NCBI RefSeq assembly: GCF_027942865.1
Contig: NC_134509.1
Coordinates: 30,822,197-30,886,196 of the forward strand
DNA: 64,000 bases
Source: Odontesthes bonariensis
Taxonomy: Eukaryota > Chordata > Actinopteri > Atheriniformes > Atherinopsidae
Direction of reading: 5' to 3'
Shown: positions 48,323 to 62,049 of the stretch, piece by piece
Position numbering within the stretch: the stretch's first letter is position 1
How the letters are laid out: each line of letters begins with the position of its first letter
Notes under the pieces: generated by a model
Told to the model about the DNA's origin: nothing
The model's database searches: none
Seen by the model: only the letters and a program-made list of their open reading frames with translations
Translations under genes and position numbers: made by a program

Positions 48323-49582
48323 TAATGTGCATTTCAGAGATTTTGGAGTAGAAAAGTCCTTCACCTCTGTGGCAGCTGCTTTACAGTCTGAAGACATTTG
48401 TTGTGAATTTTTTTTCTGCTGCTCCACTTTACAATTTGGTACAATTGGTGGGTTTACTCATATGATTAAATTTTTTGGCTTTTGTTTATAGATTGAGAGG
48501 CAAAATCTCACTTGATTATTATTTTTTCTTTTCTTTTGTAAAGCCAGCCTTGAATGTCAACCTGTCCCCGTCAAACTCCTGTTACTCTTTGCTGTCAAAG
48601 CACTCAGTTACATGTTTTTGAGGTCACAGTGAGTTGAGAAATCCTGTGGTTTGGAAAACATGGGCTAAAACTGTATAACCGCTTGGAAGCGTTGGCTGTG
48701 GTAGGAATTGACCCATCAAAGCATGCTAAAAGAACAGTGAAGATTTTTAAATCTTTTTGGATAACATTAAATTATCCAAAAATGGCTACTTCGCTCCACA
48801 TGTTTAAATAAACATGAGTAAACATCAATACCATGAGTGTCAAGTGAAAGTGCCATATTACAAGAACTAACTTGTTCAAAGAGGGAGGTTTGTAAAATTA
48901 AAAAGGAGATCATTATAAACCAAGAATCAAAAAGAACGTGCTGTATGATCCAAAGAGAAGTTTATCCCTAGAAGAAACTGCTTCTGACACAAAATCTTTT
49001 GTGTTTTCTTTTCAAAGTTAAGCTTTTGTGTTCATAGTTTTGTCTGTATGAATAACACAAAATATAAAAGAGCCAAACACATGCTGCCTAGTTCTGAAAA
49101 GTATCACTGCCTTTCTGTTTGGCCCATCAAGTTGTTCAGTTTTTGTTTGATGGATTCTTCATGAGAAAGGACTTTCCTGCATTCACCAGTCTTTTCAGGC
49201 CAGATTTTCAGTGACATTTAGGTCAATATGTTCAGCTTGTTCATCTTCAGGTACTCCTTTGTGTAGCGTTTAAGAGTCTAATGCTGATTTACAAGCCATT
49301 TTGACTTCATCTTCAGCTTTTCTTGAGACGGTGTTCTGTTAGCTTACAGATTATTTAAATTACTTGTTTTCAAAGTCTATCATTAACTTGTTCATTTTCA
49401 AACTTCTGATGTTGAACTTTGAGGTGATGACACAGTAAAAGGTTTCTTCTACTGACTTTTCCATGGAGGTCATATTTCTACTGTGTATTTTCTCACAGTA
49501 CAACAGTCAATCTGAAACAGTACATCACAATTCCCAAATATGTTTTTATCTTCCCTAAGATATTTCTGTCCCAGGTATTTCT
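48323..49582. other. Presumed intron, nothing recognised
   Basis: AT-rich DNA between the L2 element and the SINE cluster. No feature could be supported. Confidence 0.45.
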
Positions 49583-49829
49583 TTCTGTGTGGAGTTTGCA
49601 TGTTCTCTCCGTGTATGCGTGGGTTCTCTCCGAGTACTCCGGCTTCCTCCCACCGTCCAAAAACATGCATGTTAGGTTAATTGGTGTCTCTAAAATTGTC
49701 CTTAGGAGTGAGTGTGAGCGTGTGTGTGGTTGTTTATCTGGTTTGTCTCTGTGTGGCCCTGTGATGGACTGGCGACCTGTCCAGGGTGTACCCCGCCTCT
49801 CGCCCGATTACTGCTGGGATAGGCTCCAG
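49583..49829 (+). mobile_element. tRNA-headed SINE, truncated copy
   Basis: Starts within the core (TTTCTGTGTGGAGTTTGCAT) and stops at GGGATAGGCTCCAGCC, just before the usual 3' tail, where a different SINE begins. Confidence 0.82.
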
Positions 49830-49856
49830 CCTTTTTAATTTAAAAAAAAAAAAAAA

Positions 49857-50187
49857 TGGGGGGCGGCTGTGGCTCAGTGGTTAGAGTCGGTCGTCCAATA
49901 ACCGGAAGGTTGGAGGTTCAATTCCCACTCTCGCTTGGTGGAACTGATAGCTGGAGGGGTGTCAGTCCACCTCCTTATCACGGCTGAGGTGCCCTTGAGC
50001 AAGGCACCGTACCCCCCATGCTTCCCGGGCGCTTCATGGCTGCCCACCGCTCCAGGTTGGCATCTGTCTCTGAGTGTGTGACCCTGTGCATGCGTGTGTC
50101 AACAGGTGCCAACCTGGATGGATTAAAAGCGGAGGACCAAATCTACCTTCGGGTATAAATAAAGTCACCTTACCTTACCTTACCTTA
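49857..50187 (+). mobile_element. Second type of tRNA-derived SINE with (CTTAC)n tail
   Basis: The head carries A-box-like TGTGGCTCAGTGGTTAGAG and B-box GGAGGTTCAATTCCC. The body includes GTGCCCTTGAGCAAGGCACC and the tail GGGTATAAATAAAG followed by (CTTAC)n. It sits between two pieces of the (GGAT)n-tailed SINE family and is unrelated to them. It is not a functional tRNA gene, because the body continues for 250 bases after the head. Confidence 0.85.
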
Positions 50188-50189
50188 TG

Positions 50190-50364
50190 TCACATTAATT
50201 GGTGATTCTAAAATAGTCCCTAGGAGTTAGTATGAGCGTTGTTGGTTGTTTGTCTCATTTGTCTCTGTGTGGCCCTGTGATGGACTGGCGACAGCTAGGA
50301 TAGGCTCCAGTCCACTGCCACCCTGAATTGGATTAAGTGGGTATAGCAAATGGATGGATGGATG
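50190..50364 (+). mobile_element. tRNA-headed SINE, 3' part with internal deletion
   Basis: Carries the ATTAATTGGTGATTCTAAA-type core, GTGATGGACTGGCGACAG (joined to GCTAGGATAGGCTCC after losing about 40 bases of the usual sequence) and the GGATGGATGGATG tail. Its divergence from the copy at 49583 suggests an older, separate insertion. Confidence 0.75.
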
Positions 50365-53300
50365 TTCTATTTGGTCCATCAAGTACTAAAAAGCAGTTGA
50401 GCAGGTAATAGTTTAACAGGCTAAAGGGCATTTGAGAGTGTTATTTCTCACGTGGAGGATTTTTTTTCATGTGAAAGGCTATAATAAAGGTTGGTTAATA
50501 TATTTTTATTAAAGAATTTGTGCTCATTCAAAGATAGTGAGATAAAGGGCTGAGATACTAACTGTTCCATTCATTTTTTTTAATATAACGCAAATCTTAG
50601 TACTTCATTGATATTAAAGGAAGAAAAAAAATGACAAAAACCATCAGTATTGGCTTATGGCTGATGGCCAAATTTATATTTTTCGACATCTGTATCAGCC
50701 CACAATTTCACAATCCTTGTATCCCTACTAATAACACCTTATGAGCTGTTAGTTAATGCTGTGACTATATGGCACATCACACTATGTTTTCTCTTCTTGA
50801 CTTTGCTAAGTATCTGTTAAGTTTTTCGGTGTTTAATAAAAGCTTGCCAAAACTGAGGGACACGTGAGAAAATGTGTACTCCACATGCAGACACAGGATT
50901 GTCTGAAAAATTTGTAAAATTACAAATTTCTATGCGTAGTAACGCAAATTAGACGTGAAAAGTGTATGCGCCTGCCGGTCCTCAAGAAAGTGATTCGTTG
51001 CATTTAGCTTCAGTTACCTTGGAGTGACTTTCCCTCTCTCTCCAGAATTTTTATTAGTTCATATTCCAGAAGCTTGATCATCCATCATTCCCACAAACCG
51101 CCTCCTTACAGCTTATGTGCTGTAGAAAAACCTTCCTTCACATCATTTTTCAATTATGCACGTTCAAAGCAATACTTCCTTCAAAATATATATTAAAATC
51201 AAAATGACAAAAGAAATGTTTTAACAATTTGGAGACATGGTTGTTGAACTATCAGGGATGTGTGTTTATTAAAGGAAAAGGTAGAATGTTCTGTCTTTCT
51301 GCTGTGCTGTATTACTGCCAGAATTTGTCAGTTTGTTACTCTGGCTTGATGATGCAGCTCTGCTGCCAGCTGCACTTTAGACTGGAGAGTGCACATCATT
51401 CATTTTAATATTTACCCTCCGTCTCCTTCTCCTCCACCTCTCCTTCCCTCATCCATCCATTGGTTCTTTCTTATCCAAGCATATCTTCTTTTCATTCCAT
51501 CCGTCTGCTGTTATCCTTCATTCTTTCATCTCATCACATTTCCCTTCTTTTTTCGCCTCACCACTTTTACATCCTTCCTTCCTCCCTTATTTGTTTGTCT
51601 TTCCTTCCTTGTTTTTTTTTTCTGTCATTCTCAGAATTAGTATTCATGCTAGCAGACACTGGCATGATTGCATGAAAATAAAGCGTTATTATGAACACTT
51701 TTATCTTCTCAAGGTTGTTTGGTGTAAAGATTCTGTTTCCAGAGTTCAACAACAGTTGTTATGAAACATTTAGTTGTGATCTATGGTATATTATGACCAT
51801 TATGAAATGTAAATCCCCATTTTGAATGTTCCTTCAGAGGCTTTACAAAATACAGATTTATTAGGACTTTTTTTTAAATTTTCCCCTGAGTCCCTTCAGA
51901 AGTTCCTGTTCCCCAAGGAAGAGTCCTACAGTTACAACACCCTTTATGGAAGCCTTCACATCTTTGTCTCCTATCCTTTATTCCACTTCAGTCTGCCCAG
52001 CTCCAAACACACAGATGAGTCAGTCTGATCAAAGATCTGATGGTTCTTGTGACTAATAACCACTCAGACTGAAATCAGAACTGAACAGGTGTTAGGATGA
52101 GCTCTTGGAGGCCTCAGGTGGAAAACTGCTGCCCTCTTGTGTCGATAGCGCTGGTGTGAATATATTATAGGTGTGTTTGATTGTATGCAGTGGGAGACAA
52201 TAAATCAGAGTTCTTCTGTGTGTCTGTACGTAACAGCAAGGTGATACGGGATCAAATGCGTCATGCTGACAGAGACTCTGACGCAGGTGGGCTCGGTGCC
52301 CACACAATGGACATGATTCAAGGCATATAAAAAACTGCCTCAGGGCCATGTCTTGGATGTTTGAATGGGGTGTCCAGGGAGAGACTTAAGCTCCATCCAT
52401 TTTATGGTGAAATGACCAGCTTAGGACAGGACCTCCACAGCAATCCTCATCACTTTAAATTGGTAGAGATTATATTTTTGTAGCTTTTACGAGTTAAAAT
52501 CTGAAATGGCTTTTTAAAAGTGTAAGCAATAAGTCTATAACTCCCTTTAAATTAGCTGAATCTAAGTTGTCATCATCCATCATCTGTCAGAAATTAGCCT
52601 AATGCCATGTCAGCATTATACCTAAGAGCTTGACATGTACAATTTGTTGTTTAGGCTGTTTTTACAGCAAAGATGTAATAAAGTTTTTTTTTGTAAAAAG
52701 GCATTTCTCTGGTGTTAGATTGATTTGTTTAAATCTTTGTGTGGTATTTTGTTTAATTATCTTGGGCATTGTAGTCTTTCTGTCACAAGCACTAAAAAGT
52801 AACAGATATACATTTCTCTTCTTTCCAATTTGTTAGTTTTAAAACAATGGACATTAATGGAGATGATTATTTCAGTTATATTTTTTCCAAATAAACATGA
52901 AAAAAATCATATTAAATAGAAAATAACAAACTGCACCTTTATTACAATAATGGAGACAAGGATTTTAGACAAATATGTTTGATCATTCAGCACTTGCCAC
53001 TGGCCACTAGATGGCAGCAGACACAAACCAAATATGTTTACAGTATTATGAGATTCATTACAAAAACAGGAAAATACATTTTTATAATGTTAAATCCAAG
53101 GCCTGGGAGGTGATTACATTGAGTGAAATTGTTGAAGGTTTTGGAAAAAGTATCAAAATGTATCTATTTATTATTATTTTTGTTCGTAGTATTCCGTAAA
53201 AAGTTTTAAATGTAAAACAAAAATGAAGGATCAGATTTGCGGGCCATTCAAACCATGCAGCTTTGATATTAGTTGTTTGAATTTAGCTTCATGTAGTATT

Positions 53301-56300
53301 GCTTTGTTGTCTTATGTCTGTCATGTGAAGGGCATGTCTGCAATTGTATAGCTAGATAGATAGTTTATTGGAAATTGTTTTGTCACAGCAGCAAGCAATA
53401 AGGTAGTCGCAATGCAACAGATAAAAATAATATGTACAAAATAATATTATAATAAATTTATTAACAATTAGGGTAAAAAATAGAACTGCATTTACAGATG
53501 GTCCCAAGATTAGCAAATGATATGCAGATATAATCAGGATTTGTTGTTGTTGGCAGTGCAAATAAAAATGTACATATAGCTATTATACACTGTTACCTTT
53601 TGAAATGTGTAATAATAAATCATAGTAACTTTAAAGAATCTGCAGTACTTCATGTGGCCGCAAACGGTCAGCAGAGTACTATTCAGATCTTTTACCAAAC
53701 ACATACACAAACACACTCGTACTGCTGCTGCTGCTATGTTTTTTTTAAATGTAATTATAAAATACCTTGATAGAAATGGTGAAGGGTGATAAAAGAAAAG
53801 ACTTTAGACCTCACATGTTGGATTAACAGTCAATTACAAGTTTATTGGTGTTTTTTTTCTTAATGATTTTCTGAATCTGTTAAATTCAAAGCTTTTACCC
53901 TAAGTTTGACATAAATCAAATGACCTGAATATTCATATTCTGCTGCTGGGAACATTTCAGATGTAGATATATGTAAGATCTGAGGAGTGGGGATGTGCAG
54001 CAGAGGTTGCAAAACATTTATTGTAGAAAATGCATGAAAGCTCAGCAATGTCTTTCCCTGGATAAATAGAAGGTTTAGAAATCATTGATTCGTCCTTTAT
54101 TTTAATGAAGAGAAATCCACTGGGAACATGGTTGTTCTCTCTGAGGAGTGTGCTGTGCACAGAACATGATTTTAAACAAGTACCCTCTTCCAGAACCATG
54201 CAGAGGGAAATGCTTGTATTCCATACATTAATACACACTGTCATGTAGTATTTAAACACTTAACCCACACCCCATGCGGTTTTGCAACACAAATATGAGA
54301 ATCACTGAAAACACAAGTTTTATTCTTGCATTTATGTTCAGTATGTTTGCTTTTGTATTTGGTCAGAGACCAGCCTCCTGCACTTACAGTATATTATTTT
54401 AAAAAACTGATTCTTACATTTTATATTACAGTGAAGGTGCCGTAAATCAAACTCAGGGCTTGGGGATGGAGGAGTTTGGAGGAGTAGCCAGCAGGGGTAG
54501 GCAGGAGGAGGGGCAACTTGGCTTGTTCATCTATACCATTTCCATTAGACCTCATTCACATTTTTTCTTAAGAGAGCAAGTTTGCATTTTCAGCACTTTT
54601 GTATCCACTGTGCTTGTAAATGGACTCTCAGAATAATAGTGCAATCTATAAATGTTAGAAAATGATTGTCTTTTTGGGCGTTTTCTTTTCTTTTTTCAGC
54701 AGGGAAATAAATCCTTCAAGTTTTTCTTCCCAAGGGAAGACTTGATGTTTCTGAGAAATGATTAGTGCTGAAGATGAGTACGTTTTGTTTTGTTGTGACA
54801 GTCTGGATGGACAGCCAGGGCAGTGGCCAACACAATCAAGCTATCAGTTAGCTAATAGTCTTAGTCACAGTTTTCTTCCTGTAATGACAGAGACATTCCT
54901 CTGCTTCGACAGAAGGTCTCGGATGTTTATGGTTGTGATGCACTGCGTGCCAGCAATAGTGACAGTGTTGAAGATTTGGAAGCCTTTTTATTTTTTTACT
55001 AAGTCAAATTGCAGAAAGAAGCAATTAGTTAAGTTAAGTGCTGATTGTAAAATATAATCAATGTCACCAGGTTTGCTAGACATTTAACTTTTATACTACT
55101 TTTAACATTTATCCATATCCTTTGGGTTTAATCATGTGAGAAAACACATGATAATTTAAAAAAAAAAATCTAGATTTTGGACATTCATCCATGTAAATCA
55201 TCATATCTATGACTTAAAAATGACAATAATCTAACATCAAAACTACAAGCTATAACCCTTAAAAAAAAAATCTATGCTTATACTTCAATCATTTTTTTCT
55301 AAAGGGACGCCTTGGTTCCTATTCCAACTTTTTTTCTTTTTTTTTTTGTTCATATTTCTGCTCATTGTGAGCAGAGAACGTTTTATGAAGGAGGTGATGA
55401 ATGAGTGAGCAGAGTGCTCCATCCCGATTGGTTCAAGGGTGACCACATAATTTAGATGACATTCTTTCTCCCACTAACGGTTGCCCCCTCTTTGCCATTG
55501 GCCGGCTGCCAGCCACTCCTGTTTAGGATAAGGGCGCTGCCTTATCCTTCATGCTCCAGCTTTTTCTCAATGAAGTTTTTACACTAGGGACATTTATGGC
55601 ACATACTCATTCACTTAAGACTTGGGTGACATATTGACTTCATAAGTGGCTTTAAACTTCCAATAGCTTTTAAACACATTAAAGCTGCACTCAAGAAAAA
55701 TGTTTGTGTGTATGAAGCCACCTGTGTTCTTACATGAAGTAGATTATGTTTGCATCACAACATCATCCCTTACCCACATTTGGATGCTGTTGATTTGCCC
55801 TGTTTGCCAAGGTTACATCCAAGTAATAAACAATGACTTTGACTGTATGGAAAAAGTCCATATTATGTCCCAGCAACACCAGCAATGTTTTTCCCACCTT
55901 TTACCATCTTTCACTGACTACTTAAAACCATGGTCCAGATTTACTAAACCAGGCAAATTAGCATGTGCTTGCACACAATAAATGAGCCTACTGTATGGAA
56001 ATATCTGGCTCAGCCCACGAGTTTCTAAAACTGCTGATTTAAAAACACAGGCGCAACATGCTCATTTAAAAAAAAAAAAAAGACTAAAGCAGTATACAAG
56101 GAGCCACACAAAACAGCAGACTTGTGATCAAAAAGACCTGTTGATAATCAGGAGCCTGTCAATTATCAATTACATGTGCACAGCTTGTTTCTTTCTTTAT
56201 TCTTTCATACAAGCATGAACCTGATTATCTGATCAGTTCAATTATTACGTGAAACTGTTTTTCTCTTTAAGTTAGTTTTGAGAATTGGCAAAGGCTTCTT

Positions 56301-57497
56301 TTGCTTTCTTTTTTTTATTTGACATTAGCGTGTGTTGTTTTCTATGTAAGCTGGTCTGTGTGGGCCTCTAAAATAAACAGAACAAACAAAGAAAAAAAAA
56401 ATCTAACTATGGTTGGTTTTAACACTGTTATGATTCTAATTACTAGCATGTTGTAAATGTTTAAAGTGTTTTCTACTTAAACAGTTATATTTTTTTTACC
56501 TGGTACTTTTGCTTTACATTTACATTTATATTTATATTTGATAAATATACAAGTAAGCCAACTTAATATATAAAGTTTTTAGACAAAAATCTAAAGTATT
56601 AAAAATGAAACTCTGCTTGGTGCCTCTCAACTAAAGGACAATAAAATATGAAAGAAAAAAGGCTAGAGCTCACCGATTCTTATGAATTTCTAATAGTGGA
56701 AACAGAGAAACTTTTCGAAATTACTGTGTCTTTATCAGAGCCAAATTACAAGTGCTTTTATATCTGTAGTTTATTTTACACTGCAAAACTAATGATTTAA
56801 ACTTGAGGACAAGCCATCCATATACTGCATACTGAATTATAATAAGCCTCTACTTACTAGCAGCCCAATTAGTGTACACCACTAAGCAAATCAAATGTCC
56901 CGCGATTTATATGTGATATCTTCTAAGATTAAAGCGATGTTTCCCAAAATTGCATGTTCTTGCTTCAGTATTTTATTGTCTCATTAGAACCTGTTTTATA
57001 AGTAAGCCACTTTATTCTGACTGTCTTTTTTTATCATGAGGTCACATTGTCCTTGTGTCCAGCTAACAGAAGAGAGTTACCTGTTTTTCAAGCCTGACCG
57101 GCTCAGGTCAAGACAGAAAAGGACAAACAAGTATGTCTACCCTGACAAGGACACATACTCCAAGAAGTGAAAGAGAAACTAAGAAGCCTAATGGAAGTGA
57201 AGGGATGTGAATAATGCATAGAGATAGTGAAAAAAAAATTGAGGGGGGAAGAGGGCAAAAAGTTGGGGTGAGAAGAAGGGGATAATAAAGAGTGTAACAG
57301 AAACAGACATGAGAAGAACAGATTTATTGCTGCTTGGTTTATCTCTGTGTCCAAGTCTACTTATTGAGGACTGTCATTGAGACATGACATTTACTAAATA
57401 CCTTTAACACAAACTTTATGTCTAGCTCCAACTCTACCCTCCAACTAGATCACCCTCGACCGAAGGTCCTTTACGGTTTAAAACTTGGTTTCTTTTT
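50365..57497. other. Presumed intron, mostly unique DNA
   Basis: Seven kilobases with no supported exon. It contains a pyrimidine-rich tract (listed separately) and many short A or T runs. The frame 51822-52028 was examined as an exon candidate but has no matching splice borders. No RNA gene was recognised. Confidence 0.4.
51395..51625 (+). repeat. Pyrimidine-rich (CT) tract
   Basis: About 230 bases that are mostly C and T, with repeated TCCTTC and TTCTTTC blocks. The frames here encode only low-complexity Ser/Phe/Leu sequence. Confidence 0.7.
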
Positions 57498-57848
57498 GGG
57501 CTTCACGGTGGTGTGGTGGTTGGCACCGTCACCTCACAGAAAGAGGGTTCCTGCCTTTCTGTGTGGAGTTTGCAAGTTCTCCCCATGTATGCATGGGTTC
57601 TTTCCGGGTACTCCGGCCTCCTCCCACCATCCAAAAACATACATGTTAGGTTGACTGGTGATACTAAATTGACTCAAAGTGTTAGTGTGCATGGTTGTTT
57701 GTCTCGTTTGTCTCTATGTAGCCCTGTGATGGACTGGTGACCTGTCCAGGTTGTACCCTGCCTGTCGCCCAATGGCAGCTGGGATAGCCTCCAGCCCCCC
57801 GCGGTCCTGACATTGATTATGGCGACATAGAAAATGAATGGATGGATG
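57498..57848 (+). mobile_element. Near full-length tRNA-headed SINE with (GGAT)n tail
   Basis: The most complete copy of the family in this window: a tRNA-like head (CACGGTGGTGTGGTGGTTGG, then GAGGGTTCC), the conserved core (CTTTCTGTGTGGAGTTTGC, CCTCCTCCCACCATCC, GTGATGGACTGGTGACCTG) and the tail GAATGGATGGATGG. TGGTTTCTTT occurs on both sides (57486-57495 and at the right border), a probable 10 bp target duplication. Confidence 0.85.
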
Positions 57849-59279
57849 GTTTCTTTGTTCGGAACTCTGGCCAGTAGCCATCATTAGTGAAGTGTCAGTG
57901 TTTATCGTAGGTGTAGAGAGGACTCAAATGCAGACTCACATTAGGGCAGGGAGGTGTTTTTATTTAACTAAATCATCTAATTTAACTTTGTTGAGGAAGG
58001 TGGTCCAAAATAGAGATCCAAAGAAATACAGATGAGGAATAACAAAACTTGACTTGGCACAGGCAAAAACAAAGAACAATGACTATCTACAAAAAAAATA
58101 ACAAAACTGGCAATGAAAAAAGGAAACTAGACAGTGTAAATCCTGAAGGAAGGACTGGCTAACACATGGTAATCAGCAGATGAAACCCTAAACTAAACAA
58201 AATGTACAAGGGAATAAGCTCCACAACTAAGGACATGGAGTAAAGCTTGCTAAGGCATCAGAGAAAACAGGCTTCTTAAACTTCAAAACTTCAAGATAGA
58301 CAAGAAAATGGAACAAATAAATCCAAAATACAAGGTCAATGCTAAAACATTTAAACAAGGAACATCACCAAACCCATGAACCATAACAGAAATCCTAACA
58401 AAACCAAAAGATTTTAACAGTGAAGGCTTTCATAACAATGTAGTCGCCTATAGTCTGACATCTTAGAACATGGCAAGTAAGCGTATGAAAAGTTAATTGA
58501 TGAATAATTAATTTATAAGGGGGAATTCATTCAAATAATCTGATCTACCAAGTCTCGAGGAAGTTTGAATTACTGCAATGAGAAAACTCCAAACATGACA
58601 TTACTAACTGCTTATTACAGACCGACACAACATGAAACAGACAACACATGAAAGTAACTAAAACAGGACGTGACTGTGGTTGCTAAAACAAGCCATTTCA
58701 GAGGGGTGTTGTGAGATGGACAGGAAAATATCTGAGTGTATGAGGGTTCAGAAGACAGAAATAGATGTGTAACACTAAGGAAATTAACTTTAGTGTATAT
58801 CAATAGCTAGTTGCCTAAAATTACAACCCAAAATTTCAGTCATAAATTGGACTGTGGTCGTCCCAAAAAAGACCCCATTGGTCATTTGTCCATGCAATAA
58901 TGAACTATAGTTACGTTTAAAGAATATGAAACCTCTTTTGGTTCTGAGAGCAACAGCGGGTCAACTGTGGTTTTTCACCACTCACGTGATTGTGTAAACT
59001 CAGAAAGGAAGTGACAAAAGAGTTTCAGTAAAGTCATGTTAATGACTGAATATAACCCAGAACTGAAGAAAAAAGTTGACTTATCTGGGTGTCCCATTGT
59101 TAAAAGCACTGCTCATAATCGTCCCTGTGGGTCGTAATTCATGGTATGAAAAACATGACCTATTTGATTTTGATTGGATGACATGTTGTGAAAAACAGCT
59201 TTTACTCATCAACTTCATAACCTTTTAACCAGTGGCCTTATTGTGAATGCTTACAGTAATAAGCTATGGAACAGAGGAA
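57849..59279. other. Presumed intron, nothing recognised
   Basis: A-rich, AT-rich DNA. No supported feature. Confidence 0.4.
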
Positions 59280-59800
59280 ACATGCTGTTCATCTCCCCTC
59301 CCTGCCCATCTTCATATCCACTCACCTCTTCCTCGCCCTTTCACTATCTCCCTCTCTGTCCCTGCTCTCCTCCATTTCACCTTCTTCCCCCACCTTATCA
59401 CACACATTAAACTGTTTGCTGGCTCATCTCCACATATCCTTTTCATCATTTCTCCATCTCTCTTCTATTCCTCTCAGACATTTTTTCCTTCATCTCTTTT
59501 CCTCGGCCCAAGTTTCTTTTTGCCTTCCACTGTCTATTTTTAAGCTCCTCCCCTTTTGTTTTTGTTCTTTTTTGGTCTGTTGTCTCCTCGCCTTCCCTGC
59601 TGTTCTTATTTCACTGTTCTCCTTCTGCTCTGTCCTTTCACACCTCCCTTGTCTCCCTTACCTCTGCTCTCTCATCCTCTTTCATGTCCTCTTACACCTT
59701 TCACTCGACTTTGTCTTGTCTTTTTCTAACCTCCTTCAATTCCCCATTTTTTACTTTCTGTCAGTCTTCCCTTCCTTTTATGTCTCCATTTCCCTTGAAC
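59280..59800 (+). repeat. Long pyrimidine-rich tract
   Basis: Over 500 bases dominated by C and T on this strand, with CTTCCTC and TCTCTTC blocks. A 179-codon open frame results from the scarcity of A and G (stop codons need A) and encodes only Ser/Leu/Phe-rich sequence. It is an imperfect polypurine-polypyrimidine region and can adopt triplex structures where mirror symmetry allows. Confidence 0.75.
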
Positions 59801-62049
59801 TCTGACTTTAGCTGTCATAAGGGTTATACTTATGGGTTATACTATGATCAGAAAAAAATGCCATCAGTGTCCAGCATCCATGCTCTAGCTTTGTTGAAGA
59901 GGGACCTGAATCTCAGTCCTCATATAAAGTGCTGAGCACATAGCTTTAACAGACTATTAACAGAGTGATGGGAGTGTCCAATAAAAAAATGAATTAAGCT
60001 GTAGGAAGCAACAGTTGGACCCTGGTCTGAGGTTTCATGAGGCGTTTAGGGTCGCAGTACAAATTTATCCGACTGGTTTCAAATTTGAAGGATTTAGAAG
60101 AGGTCATTTTCCATGAATTTTGAATCAAGATGTATCACAACAAATACTGTGATCAATGTCTACATTAGGGATCATTTGAGCAGCTTATTTCTTACTATTT
60201 TTACTTCTTTTTTTTCGTACCATAACCGACTTTTTATATATAGACAGTTGTTTTTTTGGCAATGGAGCTACTGAAACATGCTTTTGTTCATTGTTTGAGG
60301 TTTGGAGCAATGCTTATTTTATTTTTTTTTCTTCTTTCCCAGTCTTGTAGTTAGTTTGGATCAATTTACTGTATGCAAACAAAGAGTTGACTTTGCAGTT
60401 TTGGTGAGCCTGTGAGCACTGCAGCCTTGGGGTTTTGTTCTTGGCTGAGAGAAGTGGAACCAAAAGTGGTCTTCTCCTGTTGTAGTCCATCTTCCTCAGG
60501 GCTGTGCACTCTGAGAGGCTTTTTACTCACCACAGTCAGAGGAGTGGTTGAGTTACTGTGTGCTTTCTATCACTTTGAGCCAGTCAGACCATCTGACCTC
60601 TCCCATCAACACATTTCTCTGTGCAGAGCTGCCAATCAGCAGTTGCTTAAAAAGTGTATCTAGTACAACATATATAACGGTCAAAGTCAATATGAATCTT
60701 TTCTACTTCCTGTTGTTTCATATAGATTAAATTTTTTTAGTATTTTTTTAAAAACATAGGCTCTACTTTCCCATCTTTTAAGCGATTACATTTTTTGTAA
60801 CCCTATTTTCATTTATTAATATGTATCATCTGCAGTGCATTTGTAATGTCTTCAGAATGTGGGTTTGCATTGTCTCGTTAAAAGAATTCATTGACATCCC
60901 TGGAAAAGGCGTGGTCTTGAAGTCAGCTCAAGTTAAAAAATTTCAATGTATTTCCGCGTTAATGCTGCCATCATAAAAGTGTAAATGAACTTTGTCAAGG
61001 GAAGTGATACAGCCCCGTGCCATCACAAAGTCCTAATGGTCCTTTTTGTCTTTATTCTGAAGTGTAAGGTGTCAATTTTTTTCCCAAAAGTCTTGAATAC
61101 CGATTGGTCTGACCATAATACCCATTTCCACTATGTGATAGTACATCCCAGATGCTTCCGTGCCCTGAGACGTTGATGCAGACTCTCAAAAAGGTTAATA
61201 TAAGGTTTCCTTTTTTTTGTAGACTTAAGATTTAAGTGGGGTTTTTTATTATAACACAATACTGTAGAGGTTGACAAAGTTTTCCCACGGTGCTCTCTGT
61301 GGTTATGTTAGCTGTTGATGAATAAAGGTTGTTGATGCAGAGCTGTCTTAAAGATTGAAGGTTCAGCTTCATGCTTAATTTTTCCTGTAAACACTGGCCT
61401 TCTCCCATATTCCTTTAATCATTAAATGATATTATGCACAGCAGAGAGAAAAATATGCAAACGCATTCAAATCTTTCTTTAAAGATGATATTTTTGAGCA
61501 TTCCAATGAATTTCTCACACAGTTATTGAGTAACTGAAGCTCTGCTGCCCATCTGCTCTCCTCTGCTGCCTTTCCTGGATACTGCTTTTGGTTGCAAATC
61601 AGAAAAAAAAACTGCAAATGTTGAGTTGGCTTCATCTCTGATTTGCCTGCTTAGTCTTTTAGTAGTTGCCTCCTCAATTAAGATAAAACAAAAAAGACTC
61701 TACATACCGAAACAGTTACTGGGCAGAGCCCCTACTCTGGCAGCAGCTTCCTAAATGTGCAGTGATGACTCTTCTGTTTTGGGCAAATTGGGACTTACAC
61801 AGAGTTTTGGGTATGTCAAAAGAGGAAAAATTGCACAAAGATACTGCTGGAGTCATCAATGCTTTGTCCAATTTTTTTCTTTTTACCCTGGTGGAACATT
61901 GCATCTGTTGCCACAAACATGCTGGTGATTGTTTAATTGGTTTAATGTATTCACCATGCACTGGACTTTAGCACAGTATTAGAAATGCACAGAAATGGCG
62001 AATTCCATACGAATAAAATTGATCTAGGAAGCTCTGTGGCTGGCTTCAG
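59801..62049. other. Presumed intron, nothing recognised
   Basis: AT-rich DNA with no coding exon, RNA gene or clear element found. Confidence 0.4.

Noticed and set aside
49857-49930. Possible tRNA gene (A and B boxes)
   Set aside because: The tRNA-like head is fused to a SINE body and tail and lacks a convincing cloverleaf. The same applies to the heads at 25987 and 57498.
51822-52028. Candidate next exon of the long gene
   Set aside because: The segment ESLQKFLFPKEESYSYNTLYG looks protein-like, but there is no donor in the right phase and no match to a family. Support is too weak to annotate.
59266-59805. 179-codon plus-strand frame
   Set aside because: It arises because the pyrimidine tract lacks stop codons. 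Its product is low-complexity Ser/Leu/Phe.
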